Of a stretch of 64,000 nt of DNA, positions 24,410 through 31,937 are shown in pieces. Within the stretch, counting starts at the first letter, position 1, and every line of letters starts with the position of its first letter. Where the stretch lies: positions 35,317 through 99,316 of the forward strand of contig URMK01000021.1 in NCBI GenBank assembly GCA_900548905.1. The letters are read 5' to 3'. The position numbers and the translations under genes were made by a program. The notes below the pieces were generated by a model. It searched no databases and was not told the origin of the DNA. It worked only from the letters and a program-made list of their open reading frames with translations. Source of the stretch: an uncultured Lachnospiraceae bacterium. GTDB lineage: Bacteria; Bacillota; Clostridia; Lachnospirales; Lachnospiraceae.

Positions 24410-25330
24410 ATGATTAAAAAATGGAAAAAAACGATAGCGGGATGTGTTTTCCTGTTTGCGGGTATTCTCGTTACCGGCTGTTCCGGTTGGGAAGAAGAAC
24501 GCATGGTAAATGAAATGGTTTTCGATTTACGGGGGATATCGGAGCTTGCGGTTACCTATGATGAGGATATGATACTTTTCTATGAAGGCCGGGGAGAGAA
24601 ACTGGTGGTCCGGGAATATATGACGGAAAATAAGCGGCGATATTATGCCGATACTGACATGGAAAACAGCCGAATCCATATCAGTGAGGGAAAAAGGCCG
24701 TTTTTTAAAGCCGGATTTACCTGCCGGGTAGAGGTCTGGCTGCCGGCCTCCTATGACCGGGATCTTACTGTTATCACAACAGATGGTGAGATAGACATGT
24801 CGCAGCTGAAACTGAATCTGGATACCCTGCGTGCGGAAACCACTTCCGGCCGGATACGTCTGGAACAGGTGGAGGCATCCCGCCTGGAGTTTGCATCCAC
24901 AAGGGGAAGCCTGGATTTGGGCCGTATCTGTGCCGGAGATATTAAGATACATACTACAGAGGGAATGGTGAAGATATCCCGCCTGGAAGGAAAAGTGAAT
25001 TATACCACTACCCATGGAAGCCTGGAGGTGGACGAAGCTGTAGGCAGCGGGGGATATCATACCTCCAATGACGGCCTGCTGCAGATCCGCTATGTGAAGG
25101 CGGACGGGGATTTACAGCTTTATAATAAAAACGGAGATATCCGGCTTACACTTCCTCCCGCACTCGGGTTTCACCTGGAAGCGGTGAGCAAAAACGGTTC
25201 CGTGGCTGCAGATTTCGGGATGGAGGAAAAGGCGGAAAAAGGATGGATAAAAGGTACAAATGGCGATTCCCCCTATGTGAAGATCCGTCTGGAGTCCCGG
25301 AACGGAAATTTGATAATAAAAAAAGGATAA
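24410..25330 (+). CDS. DUF4097-type beta-helix lipoprotein
   Basis: 306 residues from the ATG at 24410 (GGAG five bases upstream). The start MIKKWKKTIAGCVFLFAGIL with lipobox LVTGC predicts a lipid-anchored surface protein. The rest is a right-handed beta-helix of short repeats: TTDGEIDMSQLKLNLDTLRA, TTSGRIRLEQVEASRLEFAS, TTEGMVKISRLEGKVNYTTT and NGDIRLTLPP, the DUF4097 pattern. The role is unknown; such proteins are often controlled by envelope or stress regulators. Here the upstream operator points to the TetR protein. Confidence 0.8.
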   Translation: MIKKWKKTIAGCVFLFAGILVTGCSGWEEERMVNEMVFDLRGISELAVTYDEDMILFYEGRGEKLVVREYMTENKRRYYADTDMENSRIHISEGKRPFFKAGFTCRVEVWLPASYDRDLTVITTDGEIDMSQLKLNLDTLRAETTSGRIRLEQVEASRLEFASTRGSLDLGRICAGDIKIHTTEGMVKISRLEGKVNYTTTHGSLEVDEAVGSGGYHTSNDGLLQIRYVKADGDLQLYNKNGDIRLTLPPALGFHLEAVSKNGSVAADFGMEEKAEKGWIKGTNGDSPYVKIRLESRNGNLIIKKG

Positions 25331-25588
25331 GGGATCAACCTCTGGAGCGGCTGTATACGATCCGGGGAAAAAGGTACCCGCTCCTTTGCACCTGCTGCAG
25401 CGGAGTATAGACCAAATACCTGCAGATTTTAGTCCATTGTGCTTGCTGTGGGATATTTATATTTCTTATGATAAGATGACATACAGTTGTCATATTATGT
25501 ATGTTACTATGAAAAAGGATTTAGATAAATGTAACACTTCATTTCGGACCGGACGGTCACAGATAAGCAGGAAGAAAGGGGTTTAAAA

Positions 25589-25861
25589 ATGGAAGAAAGA
25601 TATTGCCAGAGCTGCGGCATGCCAATGGGTGAAACGGAGGAATTGTATGGGACGGAGGCGGATGGGAGCAGGAGCAGCGACTATTGTTCCTATTGCTATC
25701 AGAATGGTGCCTTCACGGCGGAATGTACCATGGAAGAAATGATTGAAATATGCATTCCTCCCATGCTGGAGGCAAACCGCGATATGAAAGCAGAAACAGC
25801 TCGGGAGATGATGCAGAACTGGTTTCCTTCCCTGAAACGCTGGAATGGGCAGGCGCTCTGA
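25589..25861 (+). CDS. Zinc-ribbon domain protein
   Basis: 90 residues with AAGAAAGGGG before the ATG. CQSCGMPM and CSYCYQNG form a four-Cys zinc ribbon in residues 6-45; the C-terminal half (MEEMIEICIPPMLEANRDMK) is helical. It matches the small putative zinc-ribbon family (PF12674-like). The role is unknown. A palindrome, TGACATACAGTTGTCA, sits about 105 bases upstream and may be an operator. Confidence 0.8.
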   Translation: MEERYCQSCGMPMGETEELYGTEADGSRSSDYCSYCYQNGAFTAECTMEEMIEICIPPMLEANRDMKAETAREMMQNWFPSLKRWNGQAL

Positions 25862-25915
25862 ACCGTTGGGACGGAGCAGGGGAACGGAAGCTGCTGGAAA
25901 AATGGAATCCGGAGG

Positions 25916-26779
25916 TTATTTTTCTTTTACCGGAATCCAAATCTCACTGCGGTAATCGGGTGCAAAGGTATCGCCGGGGGTATACATTTCTATATTTATG
26001 CTATGTGCGATTTCATATCGGGTATTTCCCGGAAGCCATTCTTTGAAAATCCGTGTATTTATGGCCTGTAACGCTCCGGGAAGAGGCCCTGTGCAGCCAA
26101 ATTTCACCCAGGTGAAGGCAGGAATTTCCAGAACCTTCATATCTGCAGGGACAGGGCCTCCTTCATAATCCCCCGCGATAAAATAGCGGAAGCTTTTGGG
26201 ATGCTCCTTATCAGCGATACATATCCCATATTTTCCCAGGTTGCTGTTTTCCCCCAATAGCTGGCAGAGCTGTTCCTTCCCGCTGGTGCAGAACTGGTTC
26301 CAGAAGGGCGGGATTTCATCATACGCGCCGTCATAAAAGAAGGTTTCTTCTATGCCGATAACAGGAAAAGCATCCAGCTTTTCCAGGGTATAGTTCAGAT
26401 TACTTCCGCCCTCCACCGAGATTGTGATCTGAAGAGGCAGGAAAACCTGGAGCCTGTGAGGCTGCTTCTTCAGCTGGCAGGGCGCCAGGCCGTGAAAACG
26501 GCTGAAGGCCTTGGTAAAGCTTTCCGGTGTTTCATATCCATATTTATAGGCCAGATCGATCACCTTATCATTTCCGGCCAGTACATCCAGGGCGGCCAGG
26601 TACAGACGCCTGTTCCGGAGATACGTTCCGATGGTCATACCCGCAATGATTTTAAAGCCTTTCTGGAAATAAAAGGGGGAAATACTTACATGCCGGGAGA
26701 TATCATCCGGAGTGATAGTTTCCAGCAGATGCGCCTCCATATACCGGATGGATTCCTTCATTGCTTCCAGCCATTCCAT
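25916..26779 (-). CDS. AraC-family regulator with GyrI-like effector domain
   Basis: 287 residues start at 26779 with AAGGAG eight bases upstream. Residues 5-110 hold two AraC helix-turn-helix motifs (ITPDDISRHVSISPFYFQKG and VIDLAYKYGYETPESFTKAF). Residues 125-287 are a GyrI-like small-molecule domain (FPVIGIEETFFYDGAYDEIP and EIPAFTWVKFGCTG). This BmrR/Rob-like design usually senses drugs or toxic organics. No obvious target gene lies beside it. Confidence 0.88.
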   Translation of the reverse strand: MEWLEAMKESIRYMEAHLLETITPDDISRHVSISPFYFQKGFKIIAGMTIGTYLRNRRLYLAALDVLAGNDKVIDLAYKYGYETPESFTKAFSRFHGLAPCQLKKQPHRLQVFLPLQITISVEGGSNLNYTLEKLDAFPVIGIEETFFYDGAYDEIPPFWNQFCTSGKEQLCQLLGENSNLGKYGICIADKEHPKSFRYFIAGDYEGGPVPADMKVLEIPAFTWVKFGCTGPLPGALQAINTRIFKEWLPGNTRYEIAHSINIEMYTPGDTFAPDYRSEIWIPVKEK

Positions 26780-26954
26780 GCTTCGTTCTCCTTACCTGTT
26801 GTTCTTTTCACTCCGGCCTCTTTCCCGCATCAATAACAGGGAAGGGGCCGGAGAATTCTTCTTATGAGATATCATAACACATATGATTACAGATGGGAAA
26901 CCGCGTTTTGGGGTAGAGATTTTAAAAGTCCTGTATTATAATAAAGCTGCAAAG

Positions 26955-27110
26955 ATAAAAACACAGAGTATGCCATAAGGCATACGGAGCCGGTTGGTAG
27001 TCCGGCCGGAAGCATACCTCAAAGGTCTGCTTTCAAGTAACCCTCCTCCTTGGTCGTCCGTTCTTTGTTCACAGCCAATTCCCCTGGATTGTTATCTGCG
27101 GGAATCAAAA
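26955..27110 (+). ncRNA. Probable yjdF riboswitch
   Basis: The 155 bases before yjdF form hairpins GTATGCC-ATAA-GGCATAC and GCCGG/CCGGC, with purine-rich joining segments, in an otherwise gene-free gap. The yjdF RNA motif, which binds aza-aromatic compounds, is known to precede this gene family. The call rests on context plus these stems, not on a full consensus match; the ends are approximate. Confidence 0.7.
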
Positions 27111-27123
27111 AGGAGGATTCTTT

Positions 27124-27558
27124 ATGGACAGATCAACGGATCTGATGAGGCAGAGGGCGGTTTTAAGGGTGTTTTTCGAGGAACCCTTCTGGGTGGGCGT
27201 TTTTGAGTGCATCCGGGAGGACTGCGTATCGGTTTCCAAGGTGACGTTTGGAGCGGAGCCAAAGGATTATGAGGTGCTTGCGTTCCTGTTGGAAAATTAC
27301 GATAAGCTGCGGTTCAGCCCGTCAGTGAAAACGGTAGTAAAAGAAACGGGATCCAATCCCAAACGGATGCAGCGGATAGCCGGCCGGGAACTTAAGGAAC
27401 CGGGCATCGGGACGAAGTCCCAGCAGGCTTTAAAGCTGCAGCAGGAGCTTGCAAAAACGGAGCGCCGCATTTACAGCCGGGAACAGAAAGAAGCTGAGAA
27501 AGAGCAGCGCTTTGCGCGCAAGCAGCAAAAAAGGAAAGAAAAGCACAGGGGCCGGTAA
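27124..27558 (+). CDS. yjdF: YjdF-family protein (DUF2992)
   Basis: 144 residues with AAAGGAGG eight bases before the ATG. The start LMRQRAVLRVFFEEPFWVGV, the block VTFGAEPKDYEVLAFLLENY, and a very basic C-terminal half (ETGSNPKRMQRIAGRELKEP and REQKEAEKEQRFARKQQKRK) are typical of YjdF/DUF2992. The biochemical role is unknown. The gene is normally switched on by a riboswitch that senses aromatic azacycles, and such an RNA seems present here. The stop lies inside its own terminator. Confidence 0.88.
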   Translation: MDRSTDLMRQRAVLRVFFEEPFWVGVFECIREDCVSVSKVTFGAEPKDYEVLAFLLENYDKLRFSPSVKTVVKETGSNPKRMQRIAGRELKEPGIGTKSQQALKLQQELAKTERRIYSREQKEAEKEQRFARKQQKRKEKHRGR

Positions 27559-27578
27559 GGTCTCTGTGCTTTTCTTTC
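27538..27578 (+). terminator. Terminator overlapping the end of yjdF
   Basis: GAAAAGCACAG (27538-27548) pairs perfectly with CTGTGCTTTTC (27564-27574), then TTT. The last codons of yjdF are part of the stem. Confidence 0.8.
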
Positions 27579-27623
27579 CGAAGGGCGGATCCTGCAAAAA
27601 TAAAAATCTCCGATATAAAACAT

Positions 27624-27677
27624 TTGACTTAGTAGCAAATATATACTATTATATAGTTAGTAGTAAAAAAATACTAA
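27624..27677 (+). promoter_or_regulatory. NAD-salvage promoter with tandem NrtR-type operators
   Basis: TTGACT (27624-27629), a 17-base spacer and TATTAT (27647-27652) form a promoter. Two palindromes with the same spacing overlap it: TTAGTA-N9-TACTAT (27629-27649) and TTAGTA-N9-TACTAA (27657-27677). They are 28 bases apart centre to centre, so both face similar sides of the helix. The first gene downstream encodes NrtR. Confidence 0.75.
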
Positions 27678-27692
27678 TAAAAGGAGGAATTT

Positions 27693-28373
27693 ATGAAGCA
27701 GACCGAACAGGAATTTCTGAACAAATACCGGCCGGAAGAATATGAAAAACCGTCGGTTGCCGTTGATCTCCTGGTTTTTACCATCGAAGCGTCCTGCCTG
27801 AAGCTGGTTATGATAAGGAGGGAGGAGATGCCTTTCCGCAATATGCTGGCGCTGCCGGGAGTCTTTGTAAAGCTTACGGAATCCCTGGAGGAAGCGGCAT
27901 ACCGGGGAATCGAAGAGGAAACCGGATTAAAGGATATATACCTGGAACAGCTTTATACATGGGGAGATCCGGGGCGGGATCCCAGAATGCGGATCATATC
28001 GGTTTCCTATATGGCCCTTGTCCCCATACATAAAATCCATCTTTTGAAAGGACAACGCACCACGGAGGCGGGCCTGTATCCGGTGGAGGAGCTGCTGGCG
28101 AAAGGGACGGAAATCGCCTTTGATCATAAACGCATGATCGCCTGCGCGAGGGAACGGATAAAAAATAAAACCGAATATACAGATGTTGCTTTTGCGTTCC
28201 TGCCCGAAGAATTTACCCTTCCCCGGCTCCAGCGGATATATGAGATCCTGCTTGGTAAGGAACTGTACAAAGCGAATTTCCGGAAGAAGGTAAAGGAGCT
28301 GGTAGAAGAAACGGATCACTATACTAAAGGGGCCTCCCACAGGCCCAGCCAGTATTACAGGCGGAAACTGTAA
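27693..28373 (+). CDS. nrtR: NrtR, Nudix-related NAD metabolism repressor
   Basis: 226 residues with AAGGAGG six bases upstream. Residues 20-150 are a Nudix-like domain (VAVDLLVFTIEASCLKLVMI, LPGVFVKLTESLEEAAYRGI with EEETGL) lacking the complete catalytic box. Residues 155-226 are a winged helix (FAFLPEEFTLPRLQRIYEIL, FRKKVKELVEETDHYTKGAS). NrtR proteins release DNA when they bind ADP-ribose, thereby tuning NAD synthesis. Operon position before pnuC and nadR, and the tandem operators just upstream, agree. Confidence 0.9.
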   Translation: MKQTEQEFLNKYRPEEYEKPSVAVDLLVFTIEASCLKLVMIRREEMPFRNMLALPGVFVKLTESLEEAAYRGIEEETGLKDIYLEQLYTWGDPGRDPRMRIISVSYMALVPIHKIHLLKGQRTTEAGLYPVEELLAKGTEIAFDHKRMIACARERIKNKTEYTDVAFAFLPEEFTLPRLQRIYEILLGKELYKANFRKKVKELVEETDHYTKGASHRPSQYYRRKL

Positions 28374-28428
28374 GAAAGTGTATCGGCAGCAGGCATTCGT
28401 CTGAACCGTAATGAGGAGGAAAAAAGAA

Positions 28429-29130
28429 ATGAACAGATGGAAAACATTTCTAAAGACAGAAACGGCTGACTGGAAAAAATGGGAGATTTTCTGGCTGTTT
28501 TTTGCGGCGGGGACGATTGTCCTGCTGTCCCTGTACTGGGGGGATGATATACGGGGGATTACCGCTGCCGTTACCGGTGTGGTCTGTGTGATTCTGACCG
28601 GAAAGGGAAAGATGAGCTGCTACCTGTTCGGGCTGGTGAATACCGTCCTTTATGCCTGGATTGCTTATGACGCCAGATTTTACGGCGAAGTCATGCTGAA
28701 TGCCGTTTATTATGTGCCCATGCAGTTTGCCGGCTGGTTCCTGTGGAAAAAGCATATGAACCAAGAAACAGGGGAGGTGGCTAAGACAAGGCTTTCCCTG
28801 AAAGGGGACCTTGTTGCCGCAGGGATTGCAGCCGTCTGCGTTTACGGCTACGGCCTGCTTTTGAAGGCATTGGGAGGCAGCCTTCCTTTTACCGACAGCC
28901 TCTCCACCTGCCTGAGTGTGCTGGCTATGCTGTTCAGCGTAAGACGTCTTATGGAACAGTGGATACTCTGGATTGTGGTGGATATAGTTACCGTATATAT
29001 GTGGGCGGTGGATTACGCGAACGGAGGAACGGATATTGCCACGCTGCTGATGTGGTCCGTATATCTGCTGAACGCCGTGATTATGCTTCGTAAATGGTAT
29101 CTGGAAAGCAGGGGGATGGAGAAAGCATGA
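28429..29130 (+). CDS. pnuC: PnuC-type nicotinamide riboside/mononucleotide transporter
   Basis: 233 residues from the ATG at 28429 (AGGAGG nine bases upstream); the earlier ATG at 28411 lies on the ribosome site. About seven membrane segments are visible. GLVNTVLYAWIAYDARFYGE, NAVYYVPMQFAGWFLWKKHM and IVVDIVTVYMWAVDYANG carry the aromatic-Asn ligand-binding pattern of PnuC. It imports nicotinamide riboside for the NadR kinase encoded next, with which it overlaps by four bases (ATGA). Confidence 0.92.
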   Translation: MNRWKTFLKTETADWKKWEIFWLFFAAGTIVLLSLYWGDDIRGITAAVTGVVCVILTGKGKMSCYLFGLVNTVLYAWIAYDARFYGEVMLNAVYYVPMQFAGWFLWKKHMNQETGEVAKTRLSLKGDLVAAGIAAVCVYGYGLLLKALGGSLPFTDSLSTCLSVLAMLFSVRRLMEQWILWIVVDIVTVYMWAVDYANGGTDIATLLMWSVYLLNAVIMLRKWYLESRGMEKA

Positions 29131-30164
29131 AATACAAAACAGGGATGTTCGGGGGCTCTTTTGATCCTCTGCATACAGGACATATACATGATATTATCCG
29201 CGCAGCCTCTATGTGTGAAGAATTGTATGTGATGATCAGCTGGTGCGAGGGGAGAGAATCAACTTCCAAAGAGCTTCGCTACCGCTGGCTTTATAACAGC
29301 TGCCGCCATCTGCCCAATGTGAGACTGCGGCTGGTGGAGGATAAGGCTGTGGATAAGGAAGCCTATAATACAGATTACTATTGGGAAAAAGGGGCGGCGG
29401 ATATCAGACGGATAATAGGAAAACCACTTGATGCGGTTTTCTGCGGTACTGATTATCTGGGAACAGGCCGGTTTGAAAGCCTGTACTGCCCGGAAAGTGA
29501 GGTCATTTATTTTGACAGGCAGGAGGTCCCTGTCAGTTCTACGGATATCCGGAAATGGGCGTTTGACAACTGGGACTATATCCCCGCTGCCTGCAGGCCC
29601 TATTATGCGGGAAAGGTTCTGGTGGTGGGAGGGGAAAGCACCGGCAAATCCACTCTTGTAAGAAATTTGGCCCTTGCCTACAATACCGGCTTTGTGGAAG
29701 AGGTGGGAAGGGAGATATCGGATTATGCCGGCGGGGAGGAATGGATGATACCGGAGGATTTCCAGGAAATCCTGCTCCGCCATAAGGTGAAGGAACTGGA
29801 TGCCCTGAAAACCTGCAGCAGGGTATTGTTTGTGGATACGGATGCGCTTACCACCCGGTTCTATTCCCGCTTTCTCCTGGGCAGGGAAGAAGAAATCCGC
29901 CAATGCGAAGCACTGGCGGATGCGATAACTGCACTGAACCGATACGATTTGATTTTGTTTCTGGAGCCCTCCGTGGAGTTTGTCCAGGATGGGACCAGGA
30001 ATGAGGCGATTGCGGCGGACCGGGAAAAATACAGCCGACAGATAAAAGAGCTTTTCCGTCAGAACAGGCTTCCTTTTGTTTCCCTGGGCGGCGATTATCT
30101 GGAGCGCTTTAACCGTGCAAAGGATCTGATACAAGAAAAGCTGGGACTGGATACCAGATGGTGA
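29127..30164 (+). CDS. nadR: NadR-like bifunctional NMN adenylyltransferase / ribosylnicotinamide kinase
   Basis: 345 residues from the ATG at 29127, overlapping the pnuC stop. Residues 1-155 are a nucleotidyltransferase: GMFGGSFDPLHTGHIHDI (HxGH) and VSSTDIRKWA (the ISxTxxR-like motif). Residues 165-345 are a P-loop kinase: VVGGESTGKSTLVRNL (Walker A) and VLFVDTDALTT. The helix-turn-helix of enterobacterial NadR is missing; here NrtR does that job. The enzyme turns imported nicotinamide riboside into NMN and then NAD. Confidence 0.92.
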   Translation: MKYKTGMFGGSFDPLHTGHIHDIIRAASMCEELYVMISWCEGRESTSKELRYRWLYNSCRHLPNVRLRLVEDKAVDKEAYNTDYYWEKGAADIRRIIGKPLDAVFCGTDYLGTGRFESLYCPESEVIYFDRQEVPVSSTDIRKWAFDNWDYIPAACRPYYAGKVLVVGGESTGKSTLVRNLALAYNTGFVEEVGREISDYAGGEEWMIPEDFQEILLRHKVKELDALKTCSRVLFVDTDALTTRFYSRFLLGREEEIRQCEALADAITALNRYDLILFLEPSVEFVQDGTRNEAIAADREKYSRQIKELFRQNRLPFVSLGGDYLERFNRAKDLIQEKLGLDTRW

Positions 30165-30165
30165 A

Positions 30166-30852
30166 TCAGCCCCTCTCCGGCATGCGGAAGCCTTCCAGCG
30201 CCTGATTCAGAAAGTCATTAAAGGGCCGCATCAGCAGAAATACGGCGGCGGCATTCCGGGCAAAGCTTTCGGCATGCGCCAGCTCTTGATCGGAGACAGG
30301 ATATTCGATGGCCCAGCTTTTATACTTCAGATATTCAGCAGCGGGAAGCGTATCCTCATAATCCTTCGGAACCTTTTTCAGTTTTTCCCCGATCAGGGTA
30401 AAGTTTTCCGTAAAGGCCGGAGCCGTAAGGATAGCTTCCCATTGCTCCCCCTGGGCGGCGATGCGGCGGCGTATCATGGAGGTGGCCTCCTTAAACTGGG
30501 AAGCGAACAGGCCCCCTCCCAGAAAGCTGTTTCCCGGTTCAATATGGATATAGAAGCCTACCGGAATGGGAAGGCGTCCGGCGGGGGATATATGGGCTCT
30601 TAAAGAAGTATGGTAGGGGGATTTGTCATGGCTGAACCGGGTATCCCTGGCATACCGCAGGATAAAATCTTTCACATCATGGCCGCCGGACATGGGACAG
30701 CCTGCGGCGGACAGCCCGGAAAGGATCCGGCACAACAGGGTTTCAAAATCGGCATTCGCTTCCTTTTGCCAGCTTTTATTGTCGCTCAGCCATTCTTTGC
30801 TGTTATTTTCCTTTAGGGCCGTTAAAAAGGGCAGCATACAGTTGTCATTCAT
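30166..30852 (-). CDS. DUF2461 family protein
   Basis: 228 residues from the ATG at 30852 (AAGGAG ten bases upstream). The family motifs are present: FLTALKENNSKEWLSDNKSW near the start, FILRYARDTRFSHDKSPYHT near 70 and GFYIHIEPGNSFLGGGLFAS near 110. The function of DUF2461 is unknown. The ribosome site overlaps the end of the sigma factor gene, so they are probably translated together. It converges on nadR with one base between the stops. Confidence 0.9.
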   Translation of the reverse strand: MNDNCMLPFLTALKENNSKEWLSDNKSWQKEANADFETLLCRILSGLSAAGCPMSGGHDVKDFILRYARDTRFSHDKSPYHTSLRAHISPAGRLPIPVGFYIHIEPGNSFLGGGLFASQFKEATSMIRRRIAAQGEQWEAILTAPAFTENFTLIGEKLKKVPKDYEDTLPAAEYLKYKSWAIEYPVSDQELAHAESFARNAAAVFLLMRPFNDFLNQALEGFRMPERG

Positions 30853-30866
30853 TTCTTTCTGTCTCC

Positions 30867-31706
30867 TTATGCATTCATAATATAGCAGCATTTGTCCGAT
30901 TGCAGAAAATCGGACAGAAATTTCCTGGCTTTTTCGGTGGCACGGAAGGAGGGGAGAGAAGAAAAAAGCAGGGAAAGATCATCGATCTCCTCCATGTTTT
31001 TTACAAATTCTTCCGCCTCCGGATTGGGGACGGCCAGCGGGGAATATTCCGCAGCCTCCGGATGGATGCGGTGTGTGGCGGCGGCGTAGGGAATCCTCCT
31101 TTTGCAGTCGCATTTCCCCCCGGCAAGGCCGCAGTATTCGTTCAGGAAAGCGGACATTTTTTTCCGGATCCGAGAGAGCTTCTGCCGGTAATTTTCAGCG
31201 GACATATCCAGAATTTCACCGGCAATCCGGCTGTCCGCCCGGAACATGGTGCCCAGGACGAAAATACAGCGGCTTTCCGGATCCAGACATTGCAGCATGA
31301 CATTGGTACAGGAAAGCTTCAGCTCCTGTTCCAGCAGGCCGTGATCCAGCTCAGGGGAGAGGGAAGGGAGATCCCGTTCCTTTCCGCTGTCTATATCCGC
31401 TCCGTAAAATTCAAAGCTTAAAGGCCGTTTAGCAAACATATGCTTTTTGTAATCCTTCAGGTGATTGACGGCAATTCGGAAAACCCATGTGGTGAAAGCG
31501 CTTTCACCACGGAATGAAGACAGATGCGTCATGACTTTCAAAAGAATCTCCTGAGTGGCATCCTCTGCATCAGGTACAGTTCCCAGCATGCGCAGGGACA
31601 GATGAAAGACGGGATCCTGAATTCCCGTCAGCAGTTCTTCCAGCGCCATGCGGTCGCCCGATACCGCTTTTTCCACGGCGGTTGTGATTTCTGGTTGGTT
31701 GTTCAT
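30867..31706 (-). CDS. ECF-type RNA polymerase sigma factor
   Basis: 279 residues with AAGGAGG nine bases upstream. Region 2 (DPVFHLSLRMLGTVPDAEDA, TQEILLKVMTHLSSFRGESA, FTTWVFRIAVNHLKDYKK) and region 4 (ESRCIFVLGTMFRADSRIAG, EILDMSAENYRQKLSRIRKK) are clear. About 90 residues after region 4 contain CGLAGGKCDCKRR, a Cys cluster, and an acidic tail, which may regulate activity in place of a separate anti-sigma factor. None is encoded next to it. Confidence 0.88.
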   Translation of the reverse strand: MNNQPEITTAVEKAVSGDRMALEELLTGIQDPVFHLSLRMLGTVPDAEDATQEILLKVMTHLSSFRGESAFTTWVFRIAVNHLKDYKKHMFAKRPLSFEFYGADIDSGKERDLPSLSPELDHGLLEQELKLSCTNVMLQCLDPESRCIFVLGTMFRADSRIAGEILDMSAENYRQKLSRIRKKMSAFLNEYCGLAGGKCDCKRRIPYAAATHRIHPEAAEYSPLAVPNPEAEEFVKNMEEIDDLSLLFSSLPSFRATEKARKFLSDFLQSDKCCYIMNA

Positions 31707-31937
31707 CGATTTCTTCCTCCTTTGTATTGTTAGACGGCGGCCTGTACATTATGTGACAAATTTTTTAGAAAACGGTTATGCTTATTAAAAGATTCTTTTT
31801 CCTATTTGCCATGGTGCTGCCATACCCAAACAGTAACCCCAAACAGGAGAAAAAACCAAAAAAACAGGTACATCCCTTGAATTATAACAGACAGAACCAT
31901 ATACTGATAGAAGGAATACATGGAAAAGGAGCATCCC

